Made by a program: the position numbers and the translations under genes. The notes under the pieces were generated by a model that saw nothing but the letters and a program-made list of their open reading frames with translations, was not told the DNA's origin and did not search any database. From the IMG/VR virus record IMGVR_UViG_3300020578_000037, positions 20,689-84,688 of that record: a DNA stretch of 64,000 bases; one strand, given 5' to 3'. Origin of the DNA: a virus. Positions 10,382 through 19,197 of the stretch are shown in pieces. The first letter of the stretch is position 1. The number at the start of each line of letters is the position of its first letter.

Positions 10382-12237
10382 TAATACTCCTTAGTAATAG
10401 ACTGTATAGAAGGTGTAATGATTGTTATCTTATTCTTAAAATCTAGTTTATTATTTAAATATGGAAATTTAAAAAACGGTAATTTAAGATCTTGAGTAGT
10501 TATTTGAATGTCATTAAAAGAATAAACGGGATTATAGATTAATAAGCTTATACCAGGTGTTAAAATTGATCTACCATTTTCATTTCTAACTGTATTAATA
10601 GATTTAACACCATCAAGAGCTAAAATTTGATTCGTAATATCTGTTAAACTTATAAAAAGACCTAAATTGTCGTTAACAGTTGAAAAATAATTACTAAAAA
10701 CATCAGATATTTGCTGTTTTAAAGCTTCAGGATTTTTTTTAGCAGTAATATCTCTTGTTATTTCTAGAAAAGAATTTTCAGAGACAGACGGTGATAATAT
10801 TTCTTCTGTGTATTTTACACCGATATCTATAGCCATATATACGGGGTCGTTAATAACTATTTCAGCAGTAGTAAGCTTTACTTGCTGAAGATTATTCATA
10901 ATTAATTGTTTTTGAGCAGAATTTAAATAATTTGCTCTAGATGTAATTGATGTTAATTTTTCTAATTTTGGTACTGCATATATATAGACATTATTAAAAT
11001 TGCAAGAATCAGAAAACTTAACTTGGTTAAAAAGAACTCTACTTTCTTGATTTGGTTGTGTTACCCCGAGATCAAAATAATATTTTACGTGTTCAGATAG
11101 ATAATCCCAATTATTAACAGCTTTTACAGATGAAATAATGTTACTATAATTTTTAAAAAGAAAGTTAGTAAAATCGTCTGATGTTATAAGTCTATACTGG
11201 CTTCTAAAAGTATTGATTGCATTACTTTTTATACTAGATGTATCTTCTATAGATACAAAAGGAGTAGAATCGTCGATGTTTGTAAAATCTATAAGGCTTG
11301 CTTGAGCCGGTGTAAGTAAGTTAAGGTTTTGCGCAATAGTATCGTTTAATACTGTATTAAATTTGGGTGTATTATAGAAAAAGAGCTTATTATTATTTAA
11401 AAGACCTGCACTTACTTCACCTCTAGTACCATCAGACTTTAAATAGTAAATAGCAACTTCATCACCTACATTTAGTTGTTTGCCAGTTACATTATTACCA
11501 AATTTAATTTCATACCTTTGATTTTCGTTTAATCTAATTTCATAAACCTTAGAATCTGCACGCTCTAAAAATAAAGATTGTACCGGTGACCATTTTTCCC
11601 ATTTTGGTGTAGTGACCGTATTATCTTTTACATAAACATCAATATTAAAATGATCAATTAATATATTATCGCCGTTTGTATCTACTAACGTTATTGTAAC
11701 TAATTCAAATGGCTCACCCACCGCGGTATAAGGGGGGTATTCTGAATACTTGCCTTGAAAGAGTAGATTGTTTTCTTGCAAATCGGTAAGAGCTTCAACT
11801 AAAGACGTGCTCTTTGCAAACGTAACATCTGTATTAAAAGAATAAGATATACCGTTAACAGTAAAAAAGGAATATCTAGGTATAGTATATATACCTTGTA
11901 GTAATGCTGATTGACCGGTAGCTAGAAAAGATAGTACGGGGGTTTGATTACCTATAGGATTGTAATTTATAAGCTTAACTATTTTATTAATATTTTCATA
12001 AAGCTCGGCGGTAGTAAAAGTACTCTCAGAACTAGTACGGTTAAGATAGAAAATAAGCACGTTATACGCATAAGCTATAATATCAATTATAGAAGAAATA
12101 TTGCTGCCTTCAAAATTCTGGTCAGTAAAATAATTATTTGTATTTAACCGAGTAGTAATTAAGCTTTTTAAACTTTTAGCATCAAAAGCCACATACCCGT
12201 CTGTAGGTATTTCATAATTATTAAAATTATTGGCCAT
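10381..12237 (-). CDS. gp6: Baseplate wedge subunit gp6-like
   Basis: 618 residues, close to T4 gp6 (660). The N-terminus (Asn-rich start, then FDAKSLKSLITTRLN and SNISSIIDIIAYAYNVLIFY) is typical of the gp6/Baseplate_J family in T4-like phages: a conserved helical start, then a beta-rich ring-forming body. In T4, gp6 dimers join the wedges into the inner baseplate ring that switches from dome to star on contraction. It directly follows gp25 (5-nt gap), a conserved T4 pairing. Start at the ATG at 12237; no Shine-Dalgarno is obvious. Confidence 0.85.
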   Translation of the reverse strand: MANNFNNYEIPTDGYVAFDAKSLKSLITTRLNTNNYFTDQNFEGSNISSIIDIIAYAYNVLIFYLNRTSSESTFTTAELYENINKIVKLINYNPIGNQTPVLSFLATGQSALLQGIYTIPRYSFFTVNGISYSFNTDVTFAKSTSLVEALTDLQENNLLFQGKYSEYPPYTAVGEPFELVTITLVDTNGDNILIDHFNIDVYVKDNTVTTPKWEKWSPVQSLFLERADSKVYEIRLNENQRYEIKFGNNVTGKQLNVGDEVAIYYLKSDGTRGEVSAGLLNNNKLFFYNTPKFNTVLNDTIAQNLNLLTPAQASLIDFTNIDDSTPFVSIEDTSSIKSNAINTFRSQYRLITSDDFTNFLFKNYSNIISSVKAVNNWDYLSEHVKYYFDLGVTQPNQESRVLFNQVKFSDSCNFNNVYIYAVPKLEKLTSITSRANYLNSAQKQLIMNNLQQVKLTTAEIVINDPVYMAIDIGVKYTEEILSPSVSENSFLEITRDITAKKNPEALKQQISDVFSNYFSTVNDNLGLFISLTDITNQILALDGVKSINTVRNENGRSILTPGISLLIYNPVYSFNDIQITTQDLKLPFFKFPYLNNKLDFKNKITIITPSIQSITKEY

Positions 12238-12242
12238 ATATT

Positions 12243-12722
12243 TTATTCATTTAAAAAGAATCCTGAATTACTTAATGTTCCAACTAATATGAAGCTAGAA
12301 TTATCTATGTTTGTCATAGATAATATTAATTCTACTATATACTGTTGGTTTGCTTCGTCAGCAATAACATTTATTTTTTGAACTGTGACTCTAGGCTCAA
12401 AAGCAGTTATACCCGCTAAGACTTCATTACCTATGCTTAGCGCTACTGATTCACTAATCCTTAAGAAAAGATATTTTGGCAAATTAAGCCCGTATTCTGG
12501 ATTTAATATCCTTTGACCGGGTACTGTAGTGACTAAATTGTATATTGAATTACGTATAGCTGCGTAGTCATAATCTATTTGAATATCTTTTATCTCTCTT
12601 CTCTTCAAAAATTCATTGTTTTTTGTATAACCTAGTTGAAGATCAAGCTTTAAGTCGGTGTATGTATAATCGCTCTGTGTCCTTTCTGGCTGCGCTATTG
12701 TCTGTATATTAATATTAGCCAC
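12243..12722 (-). CDS. gp25: Baseplate wedge subunit gp25-like
   Basis: 159 residues, within the GPW/gp25 family range. VPGQRILNPEYGLNLPKYLF is the family signature around residues 67-86, and SIGNEVLAGITAFEPRV follows. gp25 staples the first sheath ring to the baseplate and nucleates sheath assembly. The start is GTG, chosen because a perfect T4 late octamer TATAAATA ends 5 nt upstream. It heads the operon gp25, gp6, PKD/propeller, 1046-residue protein and adhesin. Confidence 0.92.
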   Translation of the reverse strand: MANINIQTIAQPERTQSDYTYTDLKLDLQLGYTKNNEFLKRREIKDIQIDYDYAAIRNSIYNLVTTVPGQRILNPEYGLNLPKYLFLRISESVALSIGNEVLAGITAFEPRVTVQKINVIADEANQQYIVELILSMTNIDNSSFILVGTLSNSGFFLNE

Positions 12723-12727
12723 ATAGT

Positions 12728-12735
12728 TATTTATA
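12728..12735 (-). promoter_or_regulatory. T4 late promoter TATAAATA, gp25 operon
   Basis: Exact T4 late consensus octamer on the minus strand, 5 nt before the GTG of gp25. In T4 the octamer spans about -13 to -6, so the predicted +1 is the start codon itself. Confidence 0.75.
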
Positions 12736-12777
12736 TTACTTTTATTCTTTTAAAAATGGTTTTCTAGTAAGTAAAAC

Positions 12778-12785
12778 AATAAATA
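12778..12785 (+). promoter_or_regulatory. Late-type octamer AATAAATA, 12792 gene
   Basis: AATAAATA ending 6 nt before the ATG at 12792. It stands divergent to the gp25 late promoter about 43 bp away, so both strands are driven late from this short gap. Confidence 0.65.
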
Positions 12786-12791
12786 ATTTAA

Positions 12792-13397
12792 ATGAACAAG
12801 AAGTTTGTTAAACTATACGAATCAGCATTGCAAAGATTTACTAATGGCGGGTTTTTAGCGGGAGATGTAGTGGTTTTTATGAAAGATGCGCTGTCAGATC
12901 CGTGGTTTAAGTCGTTAGGCACCAATACACAAGAAAAAATTAAGAGCATGATTAATAGCGGTCTTAATCTAAGAATTTCTGCAATAAAGAATGTACGTCC
13001 TAATGTCATGGGAGCCGGTAATACAGATTATACCGGTACAGAAGTAAATGTAGATATTACTTCAGAGATTGCACCTGGCAGGTATATGGATTTCGTGACA
13101 GTCCCTGGCAGATTATTAGAACCTGTAAGTTCGTACCCAAATTTACCTGAAGTCCCTGAAATTTTTAAGAAAAATGATCCTTCAAAGAGAGTTAACATTA
13201 AACCTAAAAAGGTTAAGGATGAAGCGGAAGAAGTTCCTTTTCTTAAGCCTGGTGAAACTAGAAAATCAGATATTGGTGGAAAACTGGATACAGGAGATAG
13301 ATCACTTTTAAATAAAAATGTTTCAATACCTTCATCACCTGCTGTGAATCATAAAGACCCAGCCAGCTATACAGCAGCATATTTACCTAAGCGCTAA
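12792..13397 (+). CDS. Late protein with capsid-leader-like N-terminus, unknown function
   Basis: 201 residues, unrecognised. It opens MNKKFVKLYESALQRF: a short amphipathic start containing LYE before Ser, the form of a T4-type prohead-protease site ([LI]xE). The N-terminal half looks globular (FMKDALSDPWFKSLG). The C-terminal half is low-complexity, rich in Pro, Lys and Glu, with PKRVNIKPKK-like basic patches. It is a single late gene inserted on the plus strand among minus-strand genes, and its TAA overlaps the TAG of gp44. An internal head protein is the best guess, by leader and promoter only. Confidence 0.55.
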   Translation: MNKKFVKLYESALQRFTNGGFLAGDVVVFMKDALSDPWFKSLGTNTQEKIKSMINSGLNLRISAIKNVRPNVMGAGNTDYTGTEVNVDITSEIAPGRYMDFVTVPGRLLEPVSSYPNLPEVPEIFKKNDPSKRVNIKPKKVKDEAEEVPFLKPGETRKSDIGGKLDTGDRSLLNKNVSIPSSPAVNHKDPASYTAAYLPKR

Positions 13398-14320
13398 TAA
13401 TTAGCTAAATTAATTAAACAACTATAGCAATTAATTTCTTGATCTACTACAAAACTGCTTCTATATAAATGCTCAGCAATTACTAATAAAAAATGCTTTT
13501 TAAGCTTTAAATCTTTTTCATTACTGTCAATAAAATTAAATAAATTTCTTAATAACGTAACATAGTCGTTATTAAATTTTGATTCATTTTCTATTAATGC
13601 TTTTCTTAATAAGATAATGTTTTTCTTTTTTATTTCATTAAAGATAAGGTCTAGCACTTCATTATTCTTTATGTTATCTAAGATTAATTTTCCTGTACTT
13701 GAATGCTTTTGCATCTCGTTAATACATTTTCTAAGGTCGGGGTAATTAGATTTAATAAAATCTAATAAAATTGTTTTTTGCGACTGATCAATTTCTATCT
13801 TTTCTGCTTTTAGTATAGATGCACATCTTTTCACAACACCTTCAAGCGGTGGGGTTAAGTCGATACTCTGACACCTGCTTTGTAAAGGTGGTATTACTCT
13901 GTATCTATAATTAGCAGTAAGTATAAATCTTGTAATTTTTGCAAATTCTTCCATTGTATTACGTAAAGCTCTTTGTGCATCTGGTGACAGCCCATCCGTT
14001 TCATCTAATATTATAACCTTAATAGAGCCGTCTATACTTTTTGTTTGTGCAAAGCTAGTAACTTTGTTGCGAATGGTATCGATACCGTTTTCATCACTAG
14101 CATTAATATAAAGGTATTGACATTCTAGAATACTATTAACAATAATTTTAGCTAGAGATGTTTTACCTAAGCCTGGAGTACCTGTAAATAATAAGTTAGG
14201 TATTTCTTTTTTGTTTTTAAATGACTCTATAATTGCTTTATTAGTATCAGATATTATAAAATCATCTAAAGTTTTAGGTCTATACTTTTCAACCCATAAA
14301 TTATTAAAATCTACTTTCAT
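13394..14320 (-). CDS. gp44: Sliding-clamp loader large subunit gp44-like (AAA+)
   Basis: 308 residues (T4 gp44 is 319). NLWVEKYRPKTLDDFI at 7-22 is the RFC-family opening. The Walker A P-loop GTPGLGKT is at 47-54, Walker B IILDETDG at 103-110, sensor 1 ILTANYRYR at 133-141, and the arginine-finger box QSRC at 147-150. With a small partner (gp62 in T4) it loads the gp45 clamp at primer ends using ATP. No gp62 was recognised in the window. The ATG overlaps the dut stop by one base, so the two are co-transcribed from the dut promoter. The gene ends in a 4-nt CTAA overlap with the convergent gene. Confidence 0.93.
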   Translation of the reverse strand: MKVDFNNLWVEKYRPKTLDDFIISDTNKAIIESFKNKKEIPNLLFTGTPGLGKTSLAKIIVNSILECQYLYINASDENGIDTIRNKVTSFAQTKSIDGSIKVIILDETDGLSPDAQRALRNTMEEFAKITRFILTANYRYRVIPPLQSRCQSIDLTPPLEGVVKRCASILKAEKIEIDQSQKTILLDFIKSNYPDLRKCINEMQKHSSTGKLILDNIKNNEVLDLIFNEIKKKNIILLRKALIENESKFNNDYVTLLRNLFNFIDSNEKDLKLKKHFLLVIAEHLYRSSFVVDQEINCYSCLINLANY

Positions 14321-14793
14321 TATTTACCTGAAGAACCAAAACCCTTTTCACCTCTTTGAGATTCTTCTACTTCACCCCATTCAACAGGCATAGAGAGTGT
14401 AAAATAAAGAGCGAATTGCGCGACTCTATCACCTACTTTGACTTGATAATCGGTATCTGTAAGATTATACAGTTTTACTCCTGCGTCGCCTCTGTAGCCA
14501 CTGTCAATAATACCTGGATGCGCCATAATTCCGTGCTTAAAACCTAATCCACTACGAGATTCGACTTTAATCCAATAGCCTTCTGGTATAGATGCAAATT
14601 TAAGCCCAACATCTACTATAGCGCTACCCTTTGCAGGGATTATCTTATCTTCTATAGAATAAACATCGTAACCTGTATCAGATTCATGATTTTTAAACGG
14701 TAATTTTGCAAGCTCATGTATCTTTTTAAACTTTAAGACAGGTAAAAACTTTAAATTAGGATCATTTTCATTAATAATCTTATTATTATACAT
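14320..14793 (-). CDS. dut: dUTP diphosphatase
   Basis: 157 residues, the normal trimeric dUTPase length. The five motifs are visible in order: SDTGYDVYS (about 38-46), SRSGLGFKHG (about 80-89), GIIDSGYRGDAGV (about 95-107, with the catalytic Asp in ID/YRGD), RVAQF (about 122-126), and the C-terminal RGEKGFGSSGK arm. It hydrolyses dUTP to dUMP and diphosphate, limiting uracil in phage DNA and feeding dTMP synthesis. First gene of the dut-gp44 operon, with an early-type promoter. Confidence 0.96.
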   Translation of the reverse strand: MYNNKIINENDPNLKFLPVLKFKKIHELAKLPFKNHESDTGYDVYSIEDKIIPAKGSAIVDVGLKFASIPEGYWIKVESRSGLGFKHGIMAHPGIIDSGYRGDAGVKLYNLTDTDYQVKVGDRVAQFALYFTLSMPVEWGEVEESQRGEKGFGSSGK

Positions 14794-14799
14794 ATTTCG

Positions 14800-14827
14800 A
14801 TTATAAAAGTGAGTTTATAAAAATCAA
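14800..14827 (-). promoter_or_regulatory. sigma70-type promoter, dut-gp44 operon
   Basis: -35 TTGATT (14822-14827), 16 nt, -10 TATAAT (14800-14805), 6 nt to the ATG. It lies back to back with the late octamer of the 14846 gene. Confidence 0.72.
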
Positions 14828-14832
14828 TAGTA

Positions 14833-14840
14833 AATAAATA
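14833..14840 (+). promoter_or_regulatory. Late-type octamer AATAAATA, 14846 gene
   Basis: AATAAATA ending 5 nt before the ATG at 14846. Early transcription of dut leaves leftward from the same gap. Confidence 0.65.
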
Positions 14841-14845
14841 TTATT

Positions 14846-15310
14846 ATGAGCGAAGAGCTTAATGAAATGGTCGGTGATTTGTTGTCACAGCTTAATGACG
14901 CGACTGAAAAAGCAAAACAAGCAGAAAAAGAGAAGAATCCGCTAACAAAAGAAAATATGGAAAAGTTTGTTATTGAAAAAGCAGGTAAACTTGTAGAGGA
15001 GAGTATTGAAGTTGTGTCAAATGTGAAGGATTACATATCTTCTGCTCCTGAGAGCAAGGATGTAGGGTCTCTTGCTGAGCTTATTGGTGCTACGGCAACT
15101 GCTATAGAGACACTCAACAAGATAATAGTTACGGACAAAAGAAATGATACAGTTATAAAAGCCAAAGAGATGGATATAGCGTCGCGAAAAGAATTAAAAG
15201 AAGTTGATAGTCAAAATAAACTACTGGCTACTAGAGAACAAGTATTTAAAATGCTAATAGACAGCGCGAATAAGAGTGCTAAAATTATTGATGCTGAGGT
15301 AATTGACTAA
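14846..15310 (+). CDS. Helical late protein, possibly small terminase (gp16-like)
   Basis: 154 residues, mostly helical, acidic at the start and with long charged helices. The second half (TVIKAKEMDIASRKELKEVD, then LATREQVFKMLIDSANK) looks like a coiled coil. Length and helical character resemble T4 gp16 (164 residues), the small terminase subunit that regulates gp17 during packaging, and no other gp16 candidate was seen. It is not beside gp17 as in T4, so this is a guess from shape. It lacks the capsid-leader pattern of other plus-strand late genes. Its stop overlaps the convergent gene by CTAA. Confidence 0.4.
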   Translation: MSEELNEMVGDLLSQLNDATEKAKQAEKEKNPLTKENMEKFVIEKAGKLVEESIEVVSNVKDYISSAPESKDVGSLAELIGATATAIETLNKIIVTDKRNDTVIKAKEMDIASRKELKEVDSQNKLLATREQVFKMLIDSANKSAKIIDAEVID

Positions 15311-17259
15311 TAATCGTTTTTATTTTTACAGTCAAATAGCTTTGAATTAAATCCTTTCCATAATTCATTAAAATTTGGTATTAATGAAGTAAGTGAACTT
15401 ACAAAACCGTCTAGCTTAGGCAGATTAAACGAAAAGCCCCCTAATTTTGATAATAGAGAAGTAGGATTAAAGTCGACATTTGAATTTGTAAGTAAATCAA
15501 AATTTATATCTGGCGGTTCAGGTAGTTTGAAGTCACAAGCAACGTTTTTAGCTTGTTCAATATTAGAAAGCGAAGCACTTATATTAGGATCTCCGGGTTG
15601 AAGCCCTGTAGCGATTGATCCAATACTAGAAAATTCTGATGAGTTTTTAGACGGTAGAGTGTTAGGTGTATCAAGAGTAGGTTTTTGTGTGGTTTTCTCA
15701 TTATTAGCAACAGTAGATGCCATGTTATTATCGTTTTTTGACTCTTTTAGACCTTGTTTTTGAATATTGGAGTTTAAATTAACTAATTTAGCATTGGGTT
15801 CCTTAACTTTATTTACGGATGCTGCGTTTTTAGCTTTTGCAGATGATGAATTAGATACAGGTATCGGTAGTCTAGTATCATTTTCTTTATTAAGAAATGT
15901 ATTGTTTATAGATTGCGTGTTTTTTGTATTGCTTGTTGTTGCAACGCTTACATTAAGAGAGCTTTTTATCGTTTTATCCTTTAATGAAGGTATAGAAATA
16001 TTTTGTAAGAGATCTAACTGCACTATTTTGTTTTCTATATTTTTTTGAAAATAAATATTTTCTATTTTTTGAATGTTTTTTAAAGTATCTCTAGGATTGT
16101 AAGCTGTATTATCGTTAAAATTACTAAAAAACGCAATGTAAGGCAGGGTGTTTTTAAATTTATCCGTTAAGATACTAACAAGACTGCTTAAGTTATTATA
16201 GAAATCTAAATAAAATTTATAGTCAGTTACAAGATTAGTACCGTGAGCTACTGTAGTATCGGATTTTAGATTTGTTAGTGCGTCGTCTTCTGAAACTTTT
16301 TGAATGTTAATTAAATTATTTCGCTGCAGCGATGTTGTTTTAATATTTAAATCATCATAAACACTTCTAGAAACAGCGCTTAATTTATTTAATACTGAAG
16401 CAGGTAATTGATTAGGCCCTCCCATACTACAAAAAACATCAAAATAAGGTGATACATTATCATTAAATTTAATTTTGCTATTTACAATACTGCCTACACT
16501 ATCGCTAGGACCGCTTAAAACAGAGTCTAACTTTAAAGATAATGAATCTTTTATTTCATTTAATGTGTTGTTAAATTTTTTAAACCAATAAAAAATAAAA
16601 TCGTTGTTTAGGTCATTAAAAACCGTATTATTTAACTGTAAGTAAAACTTTTTTAAGCTAGTTACAGGGTCACCAGATCTTAAAGCTTTCCAATAATTTA
16701 AAGCTAAAGACATCTGCAATGATAGATCACCGGCGTCGAAAGAATTAGCTTCTGATTCTATACCTTTTTGCTTTTTAGATGGCAATACCTGTTGAGGAAT
16801 ATTTTGCGGTGTAACGGTAACTGTTACTTCTTTACTATTAGCTCTTAAGAATGATGTTGCTTCTTCCTTAGTATTAAAAAATAGACATATTACTGGCACG
16901 TTACCTGTGATTTCAATTACCTGAGGTATGATATCGTCTGCTATTCTTTGACCTGCACCTGGTATGTCTACTCTGCTACCTATAGGTATAATAGAGCTAT
17001 TAACAGCTAAACTATTACTTGTTAATTTTTCGTTAGTTATAGAAGAAATTCTTCCCTTATCTGCATTGCTAGAGAAATATGCATCTAGCTTAACATTAAC
17101 TGAATAAGAGGTGCTAGTACTGTTGTTAGAAGAAAGAGGTGAACTAATACTACCAATACTTTCAAGATAATTTGAGTAAAGTTTTATAAACTCTATTGAA
17201 TTGCAGATAGGGTTATCAACTAAATCAGGATAAATAGTTTTTGTTGTTGTTTTTAACAT
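15307..17259 (-). CDS. Virion protein of the baseplate-hub region, unknown
   Basis: 650 residues, not recognised. The N-terminal third is Ser/Asn/Thr-rich and beta-like; about residues 110-150 contain GAGQRIADDIIPQVIEITGN and a compact alpha/beta stretch. Residues about 430-560 are low-complexity Asn/Ser/Lys/Thr, a likely linker. The C-terminus has aromatic and Pro-rich short repeats. It follows the hub-like gene at 17259 with a one-base overlap and an AAGGA-type Shine-Dalgarno. T4 places spike/hub proteins (gp5, gp27) in this neighbourhood, but no lysozyme motif is visible. Hub or spike association is inference. Confidence 0.45.
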   Translation of the reverse strand: MLKTTTKTIYPDLVDNPICNSIEFIKLYSNYLESIGSISSPLSSNNSTSTSYSVNVKLDAYFSSNADKGRISSITNEKLTSNSLAVNSSIIPIGSRVDIPGAGQRIADDIIPQVIEITGNVPVICLFFNTKEEATSFLRANSKEVTVTVTPQNIPQQVLPSKKQKGIESEANSFDAGDLSLQMSLALNYWKALRSGDPVTSLKKFYLQLNNTVFNDLNNDFIFYWFKKFNNTLNEIKDSLSLKLDSVLSGPSDSVGSIVNSKIKFNDNVSPYFDVFCSMGGPNQLPASVLNKLSAVSRSVYDDLNIKTTSLQRNNLINIQKVSEDDALTNLKSDTTVAHGTNLVTDYKFYLDFYNNLSSLVSILTDKFKNTLPYIAFFSNFNDNTAYNPRDTLKNIQKIENIYFQKNIENKIVQLDLLQNISIPSLKDKTIKSSLNVSVATTSNTKNTQSINNTFLNKENDTRLPIPVSNSSSAKAKNAASVNKVKEPNAKLVNLNSNIQKQGLKESKNDNNMASTVANNEKTTQKPTLDTPNTLPSKNSSEFSSIGSIATGLQPGDPNISASLSNIEQAKNVACDFKLPEPPDINFDLLTNSNVDFNPTSLLSKLGGFSFNLPKLDGFVSSLTSLIPNFNELWKGFNSKLFDCKNKNDY

Positions 17260-18797
17260 TATTTGCTTTCCTTATTAATAAAAATATCTTTTGAAGAATA
17301 TGTTTTAATACATCTAAGCTCATTATAATAGTCACCGCCTGAAAAAATATGCTTGACTTCAACTATAAAGTATACGCCTAACATTTTATTATCGAAATCT
17401 GTGTATTCATAAGACCCATCTCTATCTATACCTATAAATTTACCAGCTTCTCTATGGGTAGATCCTGGAACTTTAAATAAAACCGTATTATTGAGAAATA
17501 TACTATTAAACAAAACACTATTTCTACCGGCATTTAATCTTTGATTGGGGTTATCGGAAACTGTAAAAGAATGTTTAACGTTTTTATTTTCTTCCCTGTA
17601 TTTTCCAATTAAAAAATTCGAATACGCGCTTTGTTTTGCATACTTACTGAAAGGTAATACATAATTTTGGTTATATGTACTCAGAGAACTAGATGCAGTG
17701 TTGCGTTCTTCTTCTATAGAAAACGTTTTATCATCAAAATCATAGCTATGCACGAGAAAGGTAGCTATCTCTTGTTGAGAATAAAGCCCTGGCATAAAAT
17801 CGTAAGAAAAATTTTGAATAGTACCAAATTTTTGAAAAAATAATGCATTGGAAGGTGTAAATTGTAATTTTTCAAGTGTATATTCATTATTCACATCAGA
17901 GTATGTACCGATTTTAAAGGTTTCTAAATAATACTCGCCGAGCTTTATTCCGCTAGAATCTACACTTACTGATTTAGAGAATATGTCTTTTAAGCTTTCG
18001 AATTTAAATACGGGATTTCCTCTCCCTAATCTTAAAAAAGCTCTGTCGTAATTCGAATCTGCAGAAGATACATGTCTTGATAAAAGATACTCTAAGCAAT
18101 CAATACCTTTAAATTTTGCGGGCGCTGAAAAAAACACGTTAGTACTGCCTTGATCAAACGGCTCACCTATTGTAATAGGTAGTCCGTCTTCTGGAGAAAA
18201 GAATTCTTGTAAAAAATTCTTTACTGCATCACCGGTAAAGACTGTTCTTTCTGTATTATCTGCATTATTACCGGATAAACTTACATAATTTCCTGTTGAA
18301 AAATATGAATTTTTTTCAAGTAAAAGTTCATAATAAAGATCCCAAAAAAATAATTTTTTAAATTTTTCTCCTGCGTTTTCACCGGGTATTTCTTCTGAAT
18401 TATAGATAGCAAAATTAAAAAACAATCTAAATATCTCATCACCTTGTTTAGAATTTTTTGATGAAAAAGGCTGTTCATCGAGTTTAGGCATTATATCTAT
18501 AGAAAGAATATCTCTAGAATCACCTTTAAAAATAAACCCTCTTCCTTGCTGTTGTTTAAGAGAAGAGGGGTTAGATCCAACAGTAATTCCTGAAACTCTT
18601 TCTACTGCGTCAAATGTATTGTTTAAGATAATATAACCTTTGTGAAAATAATTAAAAAATATATCTTCTATTACTAATTGTTTTATAGCGCCGGGTTTTA
18701 ATTCTTGATATCTATTATCGGTATTAAACAATCCTACTTTAAATCTAAATTTCGAAGAATTAATAATAGTATCAAAATCTATAATAGAAGTAGACAT
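17259..18797 (-). CDS. Putative baseplate hub protein (gp27-like position)
   Basis: 512 residues, beta-rich, without signal or membrane segments. It resembles hub proteins of contractile tails in size, and in a late region where a GLFNTDNRYQELKPG-type start and a C-terminal LGVYFIVEVKHIFSGGDYYN strand pair bracket two barrel-like halves. It lies between gp53 and the 650-residue protein, inside the baseplate run, overlapping the latter by one base. In T4, gp27 forms the trimeric hub that adapts the sixfold tube to the threefold spike. The identification is synteny plus general look, not firm homology. Confidence 0.45.
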   Translation of the reverse strand: MSTSIIDFDTIINSSKFRFKVGLFNTDNRYQELKPGAIKQLVIEDIFFNYFHKGYIILNNTFDAVERVSGITVGSNPSSLKQQQGRGFIFKGDSRDILSIDIMPKLDEQPFSSKNSKQGDEIFRLFFNFAIYNSEEIPGENAGEKFKKLFFWDLYYELLLEKNSYFSTGNYVSLSGNNADNTERTVFTGDAVKNFLQEFFSPEDGLPITIGEPFDQGSTNVFFSAPAKFKGIDCLEYLLSRHVSSADSNYDRAFLRLGRGNPVFKFESLKDIFSKSVSVDSSGIKLGEYYLETFKIGTYSDVNNEYTLEKLQFTPSNALFFQKFGTIQNFSYDFMPGLYSQQEIATFLVHSYDFDDKTFSIEEERNTASSSLSTYNQNYVLPFSKYAKQSAYSNFLIGKYREENKNVKHSFTVSDNPNQRLNAGRNSVLFNSIFLNNTVLFKVPGSTHREAGKFIGIDRDGSYEYTDFDNKMLGVYFIVEVKHIFSGGDYYNELRCIKTYSSKDIFINKESK

Positions 18798-18798
18798 A

Positions 18799-19161
18799 TT
18801 AAATTAAATTATTTGAAATTTCGTTTAAAATTTGAGTAACATACTGAGGTTTAATAATTTTAATTAAAGATCCTTCTTCCGGAAACTTTATAGGATTAAA
18901 AATATTGTTTGCTAAACATATTAACCACCATAAATCTGTAGTTTTATATGCGTTGTAACTAATCACTGTCCAAGGCATTTTTGTGGTTGCCTGTTGATAA
19001 TAAATCGTAGTTTCGTCTATGTTTTCGGGTAAGTATATTGATTGTAAAAGATTGTAAAAGTAAAAATTATCTTCTGTTTTATATAATTTAAATATATTTT
19101 CATATCTAGTTGTTTTTAGCGGTGGTAGAGATGAAATACTATTTTGATAGTCGCCTTCCAT
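18799..19161 (-). CDS. gp53: Baseplate wedge subunit gp53-like
   Basis: Read from the ATG at 19161 the product is 120 residues. A TTG start at 19185 would add eight hydrophobic residues (MYFLISIL), but neither start has a Shine-Dalgarno or promoter, so the ATG is preferred. The core MPWTVISYNAYKTTDLWWLI, then PEEGSLIKIIKPQYV, is the LysM-like body of gp53, which in T4 clamps wedges together around the hub. It sits between the gp48-like and hub genes; the gap to the gp48-like stop is 36 nt. Confidence 0.75.
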   Translation of the reverse strand: MEGDYQNSISSLPPLKTTRYENIFKLYKTEDNFYFYNLLQSIYLPENIDETTIYYQQATTKMPWTVISYNAYKTTDLWWLICLANNIFNPIKFPEEGSLIKIIKPQYVTQILNEISNNLI

Positions 19162-19197
19162 AAGAATACTTATTAAAAAATACAATTAGACAAACCA

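Noticed and set aside
18799-19185. TTG start at 19185 for gp53
   Set aside because: The ATG at 19161 gives the usual protein; nothing supports the added hydrophobic residues.
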